From assembly GCA_002438075.1 (NCBI GenBank), contig DJSQ01000222.1, forward strand, positions 1 to 5,244: 5,244 nucleotides of DNA. The letters are read 5' to 3'. Below the pieces are notes generated by a model. It had not been told where the DNA came from, made no database searches, and was given only the letters and a program-made list of their open reading frames with translations. Positions 1 to 5,130 of this stretch are shown piece after piece. Numbering within the stretch: position 1 is the stretch's first letter; each line of letters begins with the position of its first letter. Source of the DNA: Clostridiales bacterium UBA6330. GTDB lineage: Bacteria; Bacillota; Clostridia; Oscillospirales; CAG-272. Position numbers and translations under genes: made by a program.

Positions 1-25
1 ATCTCGGCACTCGAGTAAGGACTTT

Positions 26-304
26 TTATCGGTTAAGCAAATCACGGACAATGGCGTTCAGGTGCTGAATCTGGACGTCGGTCAGCCCCTCCACGCAAAG
101 CTGACGGCGCTCGGAGCGCCCGAGCAGGTCGTCGAGCGTAACCCCGAAGAAATCCGCGATTGCAACCGCCATTTCCACCGACGGCTGAATGTTGTTGTTT
201 TCCCAATTGGAGACCGATTGCTTTGTAACCGATAATTGCCGCGCAAGCTCCACCTGCGTCATCCCGCGCGCCTCGCGCAGCTGCCGAATGCGTTCGTTTA
301 ACAT
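26..304 (-). CDS. XRE-family helix-turn-helix transcriptional regulator, 92 aa
   Basis: A small cytoplasmic DNA-binding protein, probably a repressor that acts as a dimer. Residues 5-61 form a complete HTH_3 (Cro/C1-type) domain: R4-R13 helix, GMTQVELA at 14-21, SVTKQSVSNWENN at 25-37 as the turn and recognition helix, then PSVEMAVAIADFFGVTLDDLL at 41-61, the usual family ending. The last 30 residues (LTDVQIQHLNAIVRDLLN) look like one more helix, possibly for dimerisation; there is no ligand or peptidase domain. I chose the ATG at 302-304 because GGGAGGA lies just upstream on the minus strand and the HTH begins at once; an upstream in-frame extension to 361 would run through the promoter and has no ribosome site. 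It is divergent from the membrane-protein gene at 416, with overlapping promoters, so self-regulation and control of that neighbour is the natural inference. The target ligand or signal is unknown. Confidence 0.9.
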   Translation of the reverse strand: MLNERIRQLREARGMTQVELARQLSVTKQSVSNWENNNIQPSVEMAVAIADFFGVTLDDLLGRSERRQLCVEGLTDVQIQHLNAIVRDLLNR

Positions 305-331
305 CTTATCCTCCCGAAAAGTCAATTTTCC

Positions 332-380
332 AAATACTATTTTATCATTTCCTATTGACAAATGTAAAATACTATGGTAT
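332..380. repeat. Candidate operator: repeated AAATACTAT element in the divergent promoter region
   Basis: AAATACTATNNTAT occurs at 332-345 and again at 367-380 (12 of 14 bases identical), centres 35 bases apart. The first copy includes an 11-base palindrome AAATA-C-TATTT (332-342); the second keeps 9 of those 11 bases. Copy one covers the -10/start of the minus-strand promoter; copy two covers that promoter's -35 and the spacer and -10 of the plus-strand promoter. Inference: binding sites for the adjacent XRE protein, able to shut both promoters. The region is AT-rich, so chance resemblance is possible. Confidence 0.4.
339..368 (-). promoter_or_regulatory. Promoter of the XRE regulator gene
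   Basis: Read on the minus strand there is TTTACA (363-368), an 18-base spacer and TAAAAT (339-344), preceded by TG one base upstream of the -10 (an extended -10). Each hexamer matches the sigma-A consensus at 5 of 6 positions. Its -35 lies inside the spacer of the divergent promoter at 355-383, so the two promoters cannot be occupied freely at the same time. Confidence 0.6.
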
Positions 381-383
381 ACT
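355..383 (+). promoter_or_regulatory. Promoter of the small membrane protein gene
   Basis: A perfect -35 TTGACA (355-360), a 17-base spacer and TATACT (378-383) with TGG immediately before it, giving an extended -10. Expected start of transcription is near 390, leaving a leader of about 25 bases that carries the AAGGAGG site at 401-407. It should be strong unless repressed. Confidence 0.8.
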
Positions 384-415
384 GATAATGGACTTCTTGA
401 AAGGAGGAGTAAAAA

Positions 416-673
416 ATGTTTGACAATATCGGCGGAAAAATCAAAACCGTGGCAAAGGTCGTTTGCTGGCTCGGAATCGCACTGTTCATCGTGCTGGGGC
501 TGATTCTGCTGATTGCAATTTCGACCTACAGTCCCGTGCTCGGGTTCGCGGTTGCAATTCCCGTGATTTTGCTGGGCGCGGTCCTGTCATGGATTGGGAG
601 CTTTACCCTCTACGGGTACGGCGAGCTGATCGAGCTGACCGCGAAAATCGAACGGAACACCAAGCATTTCTGA
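416..673 (+). CDS. Small two-helix membrane protein of unknown function, 85 aa
   Basis: I do not recognise a named function. The protein has a short basic N-terminus (K8, K10, K14), a hydrophobic segment at about 14-36 (VVCWLGIALFIVLGLILLIA), a short turn with STYSP at 36-40, a second hydrophobic segment at about 41-66, and a polar tail ending in YGYGELIELTAKIERNTKHF. By the positive-inside rule it should be a helical hairpin with both ends in the cytoplasm. Similar short proteins with a C-terminal YGxGELIE-like stretch are, to my recollection, common in Clostridia. Start at 416 is fixed by AAGGAGG at 401-407, eight bases away. It is alone between its own strong promoter and a terminator, and is divergent from the XRE gene that probably controls it. 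A role as a small stress or envelope protein is only a guess. Confidence 0.85.
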   Translation: MFDNIGGKIKTVAKVVCWLGIALFIVLGLILLIAISTYSPVLGFAVAIPVILLGAVLSWIGSFTLYGYGELIELTAKIERNTKHF

Positions 674-699
674 TTCTGTAGAGACAGTTACTCCCGCAC

Positions 700-730
700 A
701 GAAAAGACCGCCACGGGGCGGTCTTTTCTC
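700..730 (+). terminator. Intrinsic terminator after the small membrane protein gene
   Basis: A perfect 13-bp stem (700-712 with 717-729, core AAAAGACCGCC/GGCGGTCTTTT) with the 4-base loop ACGG and a T-rich 3' arm. It begins 26 bases after the stop codon. The -35 of the next promoter starts one base after the stem, so the boundary between the two units is very tight. Confidence 0.9.
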
Positions 731-759
731 TTGCAAACCGCGCCGAATTGTGGTATAAT
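731..759 (+). promoter_or_regulatory. Promoter of hemW
   Basis: TTGCAA (731-736), a 17-base spacer and a perfect TATAAT (754-759) preceded by TGG, an extended -10 that compensates for the weaker -35 (4 of 6). Start of transcription would be near 766, giving a leader of under 20 bases. Confidence 0.75.
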
Positions 760-783
760 AAAAGAAAAAAAGGGGGTGCCCGT

Positions 784-1908
784 ATGCCAACGCTGGGACT
801 CTATCTGCATATTCCGTTCTGTCGCAGTAAATGCCTGTACTGCGACTTCTGCTCGGTCCCGCACGCGGCGGGGGAGCGGATGGAGGCTTACGCCGATGCG
901 CTCGGGCGCGAGCTCCTTGCGCGGGCGGGGGACTGCCGCGACTATACGGTGGATACGGTTTACTTCGGCGGCGGGACCCCGACCTGTCTGCCGCCCGAGG
1001 TGCTTTGCGGGCTTCTCGGAACGGTCCTCTCCCACTACAACGTGGCGGAGGATGCCGAAATCACGACCGAATGCAACCCGGGAACGGTCACGCCCGAGGA
1101 CCTTGCCAAATTGCGGCAGGGCGGCTTCAATCGCCTGAGCATGGGTCTGCAAAGCGCGCAGGCGGGCGAATTGCGCGCGCTCGGGCGGCTCCACAGCTTT
1201 GCGGACTTTGCAAAAACCTTCCGCGCGGCGCGGGCGGCGGGTTTTGCGAATATCAGCGCCGATGTGATGTTCGGTATCCCGCACCAGACGGCGGAATCCT
1301 TTGCCGACACGTTGGAAAAACTCTGTGATCTGCGCCCCGACCATGTCTCCGCCTATGCGCTGACCGTGGAGGAGGGCACACCGTTCGGTCGGCGCGGCGC
1401 GGCGGCGCTGAATCTGCCGGACGAGGAAGCGGTGCGGGAAGTGTATCTCGGCATGGTGGAATTTTTGGGCAAGCGGGGCTTGGCGCAATACGAAATCAGC
1501 AATTTTGCGCGCGCGGGGTATGAATCGCGGCACAACCTGAAATACTGGACTTTGGGAGAGTACCTCGGCTTCGGTCCTGCGGCGTACTCGGATTTCGGCG
1601 GGGCGCGCTTCGGCAACAGCCGCGACCTCGACGGCTATCTTGCGGGGCGGGACATCACGGCGGAGCGCGAGCGACCGACCGCAAAAACGCGGGCGAGCGA
1701 GCGCGCAATGTTGGGGTTACGTCTGGCGCGCGGGTTGGAGGCGGAGGAACTCGGCGCGGCGCGCTGTGCCGTTCTGGATCGCTACATTCCCGCAGGGCTT
1801 GCAAAGCGGACGGGTAACCGCTACGCCCTCACGCCTGCGGGAATGCTGGTCAGCAACGCGATTCTTTCGGAGCTGATTGATTTTTCGGAGGATCCTTCGG
1901 TAAAATGA
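784..1908 (+). CDS. hemW: Radical SAM heme chaperone HemW (HemN-like), 374 aa
   Basis: A cytoplasmic radical S-adenosylmethionine protein; HemW proteins bind heme and pass it to apo-haem proteins, and were long misannotated as oxygen-independent coproporphyrinogen III oxidase. Visible motifs: YLHIPFC at 7-13 and the [4Fe-4S]-binding CxxxCxxC at C13, C17, C20; the SAM-contacting GGGTP at 62-66; TTECNPGT at 94-101; NRLSMGLQS at 116-124; DVMFGIPHQT at 160-169; the HemW-typical YEISNFA...SRHNLKYW at 236-255; LGFGPAAYS at 261-269; and a C-terminal HemN domain including ERAMLGLRLARGL (306-318) and LTPAGMLVSNAIL (349-361). Length is normal for HemW (about 375-380), with no frameshift. ATG 784 is chosen because AGGGGGTG lies at 771-778 and the family motif starts within seven residues; an upstream in-frame start at 748 falls inside the promoter. 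The short N-terminus and the CLYCDF context favour HemW over true HemN. It is a single-gene unit here; no terminator follows, so readthrough into the DUF1292 gene is possible. Confidence 0.93.
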   Translation: MPTLGLYLHIPFCRSKCLYCDFCSVPHAAGERMEAYADALGRELLARAGDCRDYTVDTVYFGGGTPTCLPPEVLCGLLGTVLSHYNVAEDAEITTECNPGTVTPEDLAKLRQGGFNRLSMGLQSAQAGELRALGRLHSFADFAKTFRAARAAGFANISADVMFGIPHQTAESFADTLEKLCDLRPDHVSAYALTVEEGTPFGRRGAAALNLPDEEAVREVYLGMVEFLGKRGLAQYEISNFARAGYESRHNLKYWTLGEYLGFGPAAYSDFGGARFGNSRDLDGYLAGRDITAERERPTAKTRASERAMLGLRLARGLEAEELGAARCAVLDRYIPAGLAKRTGNRYALTPAGMLVSNAILSELIDFSEDPSVK

Positions 1909-1918
1909 TGGAAAGCCC

Positions 1919-1947
1919 TTGACAAAACCGAGATTTTCGTGTATAAT
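1919..1947 (+). promoter_or_regulatory. Consensus sigma-A promoter of the DUF1292 gene
   Basis: TTGACA (1919-1924), exactly 17 bases, TATAAT (1942-1947): both hexamers match the consensus perfectly. It starts 10 bases after the hemW stop codon. Expected transcription start is near 1954, leaving a leader of about 25 bases. Confidence 0.9.
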
Positions 1948-1978
1948 AAAACCATAAGAACCGAGGTTGAGGTGCAAC

Positions 1979-2308
1979 ATGGAAGAAAACAAAAATGAAA
2001 TTGCGGAAAATGACGGCGAGCGCGAGTTTTTCCCGCTGGTCGACGAAGATGGCAACGTGACTGAATTTGAGTTGATCGACACGGCGGATTATCAGGGGAC
2101 GACCTATTATGCGATGATTCCTGCCGACGCAGAGAACGAAACCAAGGACGGCTTTCAGGAATATGTCATTCTCAAAATGGAGAAGGACGAGGACGGCGAG
2201 GATATGCTCGTGACGCTGGAGGACGACGAGGAGTTCGACAATGTGGCGGACATCTTCGACGATCGCTTCTCCGAGGAGATTGACTACGACGGAGACGAAA
2301 AGAACTGA
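1979..2308 (+). CDS. DUF1292 family protein (YrzB-like), 109 aa
   Basis: A small, very acidic soluble protein: 40 of 109 residues are Asp or Glu. The DUF1292 pattern is clear: PLVDEDGNVTEFELIDTADYQGTTYYAMIP at 19-48, then EYVILKMEKDEDGEDMLVTLEDDEEFDNVADIF at 61-93. Family members such as Bacillus YrzB have no established biochemical role; in many Firmicutes they sit beside the Holliday-junction resolvase gene yrrK/ruvX, which is not the case here. The start is ATG 1979, with TGAGGTG at 1968-1974; a TTG at 1967 would extend the frame by four residues but overlaps this ribosome site. The gene has its own perfect-consensus promoter, so it is probably highly and constantly expressed. No terminator directly follows; the first one downstream (2535-2564) lies beyond the putative ncRNA, so mRNA and ncRNA could share a transcript. 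Confidence 0.9.
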   Translation: MEENKNEIAENDGEREFFPLVDEDGNVTEFELIDTADYQGTTYYAMIPADAENETKDGFQEYVILKMEKDEDGEDMLVTLEDDEEFDNVADIFDDRFSEEIDYDGDEKN

Positions 2309-2336
2309 AATCATGTTCGGTCCATCCTGCTTAGTG

Positions 2337-2518
2337 CGTGATGATCGGTGATAAAAACCCACAAAGAAATAAAGGAGTCTGACCTTGCGATGGTTTGCAG
2401 ACCTCCTCACGGCAACCCGATTGACTTGTCTCGGCTGTCGTGGGACGTTGGGAGCAGTAAAGTCGCGGGGCGAGGACACCGCCCTGTCAAAGCAGGGTTT
2501 TCCTTTCCCGATCACACG
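2337..2518 (+). ncRNA. Candidate structured non-coding RNA, family not assigned
   Basis: No convincing gene lies in this stretch, but the plus strand folds into a closed structure. P1 pairs 2337-2348 with 2508-2518 (11 bp, one bulged A at 2341); P2 pairs 2354-2360 (AAAACCC) with 2495-2501 (GGGTTTT), with a 5/6-base internal loop between them. Inside are an A-rich single strand (2361-2373) and three hairpins: 2374-2406 (GGAG/CTCC, TCTG/CAGA, ACC/GGT), 2407-2443 (TCACGGCA/TGTCGTGG, CCGA/TCGG) and 2468-2484 (GGGCG/CGCCC). A terminator follows at 2535-2564, and a new promoter starts only after that, so it is not a leader of the next gene. The 5' end is uncertain, anywhere from about 2310 to 2336; I see no convincing promoter, so it may be released from the DUF1292 transcript. 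A 6S-like RNA is one possibility; signal-recognition-particle, tmRNA, RNase P, T-box and SAM-riboswitch signatures are absent. Pairings were found by eye. Confidence 0.5.
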
Positions 2519-2534
2519 GCTCGGCGGGGCTTTT

Positions 2535-2564
2535 GACCGCAGGTTATTCCTGCGGTCTTTTTTT
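2535..2564 (+). terminator. Strong intrinsic terminator after the ncRNA candidate
   Basis: A perfect 9-bp stem GACCGCAGG/CCTGCGGTC (2535-2543 with 2549-2557), a 5-base loop TTATT and a run of seven T (2558-2564). It lies 226 bases after the DUF1292 stop codon, too far to be a simple gene-end signal, which supports a separate transcript or a long structured 3' end. Confidence 0.92.
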
Positions 2565-2596
2565 GCGGACTTTTCGGAAAAAATTGTGTCTGCATC

Positions 2597-2625
2597 TTGA
2601 AAATGCGGGCGCTTTGTGTTATAAT
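2597..2625 (+). promoter_or_regulatory. Promoter of the small-protein/metal ATPase unit
   Basis: TTGAAA (2597-2602), a 17-base spacer and TATAAT (2620-2625) preceded by TGT, an extended -10. Start of transcription is expected near 2632, about 40 bases before the first start codon. A small GCAT/ATGC inverted repeat overlaps the -35 (2592-2606), but I see no recognisable metal-regulator operator. Confidence 0.8.
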
Positions 2626-2670
2626 AAGAACAGAAACGCAATACCTTGAAAAAAACAGGAGGAATGAGTT

Positions 2671-2985
2671 ATGATGGGAATTGCAAAATTCGGTCTGTTT
2701 GCCGCAGGGGTCCTGTTCGGAACTGCGGGCGTGAAGGTGCTGAGCAGTAAGGACGCGAAGAAGGTCTACGCGCACACAACCGCCGCGGCGATTCGCGCAA
2801 AGGACAGCGTGATGACCACGGTCACGGGTGTGAAGGAGAGCGCGGGCGATATCCTCGCGGAGGCGAAGGAAATCAACGCCAAGCGCGCAAAGGCGGAAGC
2901 GGAGAAGGTCATCGAGGACACCGCAGAAGCAGAGCCGAAGGCGGCGGAAACGGTGGAAACGGCGGAAACGAAGCCTGAAAACTGA
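2671..2985 (+). CDS. Small single-pass membrane protein, DUF6110-like, putative partner of the downstream metal ATPase, 104 aa
   Basis: The N-terminal 24 residues form one hydrophobic, glycine-spaced segment (FGLFAAGVLFGTAGVKVL; G8, G13, G17, G20, including a GxxxG) with no cleavage site, so it is probably a membrane anchor. It is followed by SSKDAKKVYAHTTAAAIRAKDSV, an amphipathic helical stretch to about residue 75, and a low-complexity Glu/Ala/Lys tail (76-104). I recall this as the DUF6110 family, found beside heavy-metal P-type ATPases in Clostridia. Its layout (GxxxG anchor, basic/alanine-rich helix, acidic tail) closely parallels the mycobacterial PacL/DUF1490 proteins that stabilise CtpC-type ATPases, but the PacL C-terminal His/Asp metal motif is missing. 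Start ATG 2671 is set by AGGAGG at 2657-2662, eight bases upstream; the second Met at 2674 is the alternative. A shared function with the ATPase is inferred from position, not shown. Confidence 0.85.
   Translation: MMGIAKFGLFAAGVLFGTAGVKVLSSKDAKKVYAHTTAAAIRAKDSVMTTVTGVKESAGDILAEAKEINAKRAKAEAEKVIEDTAEAEPKAAETVETAETKPEN
2944..2970 (+). repeat. Three tandem 9-bp units in the tail of the small membrane protein gene
   Basis: GCGGAAACG, GTGGAAACG, GCGGAAACG in direct succession, encoding the tripeptide repeat AET/VET/AET in the acidic tail. The in-frame units could expand or contract without breaking the reading frame; whether they vary between strains cannot be seen here. Confidence 0.7.
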
Positions 2986-2988
2986 CAG

Positions 2989-3023
2989 AAAAGTGCCGCT
3001 CTTTTTCGGGAGCGGCGCTTTTT
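2989..3023 (+). terminator. Hairpin/intrinsic terminator between the small protein gene and the ATPase gene
   Basis: A 13-bp stem pairs 2989-3001 with 3010-3022 (GTGCCGCTC/GAGCGGCGC plus flanking A-T pairs; one G-T pair at 2994/3017) around an 8-base loop, ending in five T (3019-3023). GGAGG of the ATPase ribosome site begins at the very next base. No separate promoter for the ATPase is visible, so the hairpin probably allows only partial readthrough, giving more small protein than ATPase; it may alternatively act as an mRNA-end stabiliser. Confidence 0.75.
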
Positions 3024-3039
3024 GGAGGAAACCGAAGCT

Positions 3040-5124
3040 ATGAAATGTAAAATTCTGCATGAAACAAGCGGACGGATGCGCGTCAGACTGCTTTGCGGTC
3101 CGATGTCGCTCTCGGACGCGGATACACTGGAATATTGGCTCCGCGCAACGGACGGGGTGGATACGGTCAAGGTCTATGACCGCACACGGGACGCAGTGGT
3201 GACCTACCATGGCGCACGCGAAGCGGTCACGGCGCGCTTTGCGGCGTTCTCCTTCGCAAAGGCGGAGGCGGCGGACCTCGTGCCCGCGCACACCACCCGC
3301 GCGCTGAACCGCGAATTTGAGGACCGTCTGATTTCCACCGTGCTGTGGCGCGGCGTGCGGCGCTTCCTGCTGCCGTCGCCCGTCCGCATTGCGCTGACGC
3401 TCTGCCATGCGGTCCGTTACCTGCGGGCGGGGCTTGCATCGCTCTGCTGCGGCAAGCTGACGGTCGAGGTGCTGGACGCAACCGCGATCGGCGTGTCGCT
3501 CCTGCGCGGAGACTTCTCCACGGCGGGGTCGGTGATGTTCATGCTCCGGCTGGGGGAATTGCTGGAGGACTGGACGCACAAAAAATCGGTGGCGGACCTC
3601 GCGGGCGCAATGGCGCTCGGCGTGGATAAGGTCTGGCTGGTAACCGACCACGGCGAGGAAGCGGTGCCGATTGGCGAGATGCGGACGGGCGACCTGATTG
3701 TGGTCCGCACGGGCAACCTCATTCCGCTGGACGGAACCGTGACGGACGGCGAAGCAACGGTCAATCAGGCAAGCATGACGGGCGAATCCCTGCCGGTCCC
3801 GAAGCGCAGCGGAAGCTATGTCTATGCGGGGACGGTTGTGGAGGAGGGTGAATGCGTGGTGCGGGTTGCGCAGGTCATGGGCGAGGGGCGCTATGACCGC
3901 ATCGTGCGCATGATTGAGGAATCCGAAAAGCTGAAATCCACCGCCGAGGACAAGGCAGCAAGGCTGGCGGACCGTCTGGTGCCGTACACCTTCCTCGGGA
4001 CGGGGCTGACATGGCTCCTGACCCGCAACGTGACCAAAATGCTTTCGGTGCTGATGGTGGACTTCTCCTGCGCGCTGAAGCTCTCTATGCCCATCGCGGT
4101 GCTTTCCGCCATGCGGGAGGGGCATACGCATAATCTCTCCATCAAGGGCGGGCGCTTCCTCGAGGCGGTTGCGAACGCCGACACGGTGGTCTTTGACAAG
4201 ACGGGAACCCTGACCTATGCCTCGCCGCGTGTGGCGCAGATTGTGACCTTCGGCGGTCGGGACGAGAACGAAATGCTCCGCCTTGCCGCCTGCCTTGAGG
4301 AGCATTACCCGCACTCCATGGCGAATGCGGTGGTCAACGAGGCAAAGGCGCGCGGGCTGGACCATGAGGAATACCACTCCCGCGTGGAGTATGTGGTGGC
4401 GCACGGCATTTCCAGCAGTGTCAACGGGGAAAAGGTCATCATCGGGAGCGCGCATTTCGCGTTTGAGGACGAGGGCTGTGCGATCCCTGTGGGCGAAGAG
4501 GAAAAATTTGCTTCTCTGCCGCCCGAGTATTCGCACCTGTACCTCTGCATTTCGGGCGCGCTTGCGGCGGTCATCTGTGTGTCAGACCCGCTCCGTGCGG
4601 AGGCGGCGGAGATCATCCGCGCCCTGCATGAATGCGGCATTACGCACACCGTCATGATGACGGGCGATAACCGCGCAACCGCGGCGGCTGTGGCGGCGCA
4701 GGTCGGCGTGGACGAGTTCCGCGCAGAGGTCCTGCCGCAGGATAAGGCGGAGTATATCCGCCGTGCGCGCGCCGAGGGGCATACGGTGATTATGATTGGC
4801 GACGGCGTGAACGATTCGCCTGCGCTGTCCGAGGCGGATGTCGGCATCGCAATCAACACGGGCGCGGCAATCGCGCGGGAGATTGCCGATATTACGGTCT
4901 CCTCCGAGAGCCTGTGGGAGCTTGTGACCCTGCGGCGGCTGTCAACGGCGCTGATGGCGCGGATTCATCGGAACTACCGCACCATTGTCGGGTTCAACCT
5001 CGGTCTGATTCTCTTCGGCGTGGCGGGCATCCTGCCGCCCACCACCTCGGCGCTGTTGCATAATGCGTCAACGCTTCTCATCAGCCTGCGGAGCATGACC
5101 GATTTGCTCGGGGATGGGCAGTGA
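3040..5124 (+). CDS. Heavy-metal translocating P-type (P1B) ATPase, 694 aa
   Basis: A membrane pump that uses ATP to move metal cations, most likely outward. Order of parts: an N-terminal HMA-like fold (about 1-70; SGRMRVRL, GVDTVKVYDRT) without the usual CxxC metal site; hydrophobic segments at about 110-135 and 143-175 (VEVLDATAIGVSLLRGDF); the actuator domain with TGES at 247-250; membrane segments about 312-357; the phosphorylation motif DKTGT at 386-390 (D386); an EHYPHS variant of the P1B HP motif at 421-426; HGISSSVNGEKVIIGS at 455-470; TGDN at 541-544; GDGVNDSPAL at 587-596; and final membrane segments with HNASTLLISL at 674-683. The membrane metal motif reads DFSCALKLSMP (341-351), i.e. 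F-S-C where typical pumps have C-P-C. Catalytic residues look intact. Start ATG 3040 has GGAGG at 3024-3028 (11 bases, somewhat long); a TTG at 3022 lies in the terminator and is rejected. The cation is not determined; CtpC-like resemblance suggests Mn or Zn. It is probably co-transcribed with the 2671 gene. Confidence 0.93.
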   Translation: MKCKILHETSGRMRVRLLCGPMSLSDADTLEYWLRATDGVDTVKVYDRTRDAVVTYHGAREAVTARFAAFSFAKAEAADLVPAHTTRALNREFEDRLISTVLWRGVRRFLLPSPVRIALTLCHAVRYLRAGLASLCCGKLTVEVLDATAIGVSLLRGDFSTAGSVMFMLRLGELLEDWTHKKSVADLAGAMALGVDKVWLVTDHGEEAVPIGEMRTGDLIVVRTGNLIPLDGTVTDGEATVNQASMTGESLPVPKRSGSYVYAGTVVEEGECVVRVAQVMGEGRYDRIVRMIEESEKLKSTAEDKAARLADRLVPYTFLGTGLTWLLTRNVTKMLSVLMVDFSCALKLSMPIAVLSAMREGHTHNLSIKGGRFLEAVANADTVVFDKTGTLTYASPRVAQIVTFGGRDENEMLRLAACLEEHYPHSMANAVVNEAKARGLDHEEYHSRVEYVVAHGISSSVNGEKVIIGSAHFAFEDEGCAIPVGEEEKFASLPPEYSHLYLCISGALAAVICVSDPLRAEAAEIIRALHECGITHTVMMTGDNRATAAAVAAQVGVDEFRAEVLPQDKAEYIRRARAEGHTVIMIGDGVNDSPALSEADVGIAINTGAAIAREIADITVSSESLWELVTLRRLSTALMARIHRNYRTIVGFNLGLILFGVAGILPPTTSALLHNASTLLISLRSMTDLLGDGQ

Positions 5125-5130
5125 TTGTCC

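Noticed and set aside
1..25. CTCG/CGAG inverted repeat downstream of the XRE gene
   Set aside because: Only 4 bp of stem with no clear T-run on the minus strand, and the window edge cuts the context.
688..1533. A 281-codon open frame on the minus strand
   Set aside because: It lies opposite hemW, runs through the terminator and promoter at 700-759, and shows no recognisable motif.
2374..2419. Resemblance to a SAM-I riboswitch (GGAG, CTGACC, GATG, CGGCAACC in order)
   Set aside because: The spacing is wrong, the rest of the conserved core is absent, and a terminator plus new promoter separates it from the next gene.
2385..2600. Short plus-strand frames (2348-2536, 2385-2600) in the gap before the metal unit
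   Set aside because: They cross the structured RNA and the terminator, have low-complexity unfamiliar translations, and their base pattern is better explained by RNA pairing.
3045..3050. Out-of-frame ATG-TAA minimal frame just inside the ATPase start
   Set aside because: A six-base coincidence arising from ATGAAATGTAA; nothing else supports a start-stop regulatory element.
2512..4536. A 674-codon open frame on the minus strand
   Set aside because: It is antisense to the intact ATPase and small-protein genes, its translation is rich in His/Arg with no domain pattern, and it is a typical shadow frame of high-GC coding sequence.
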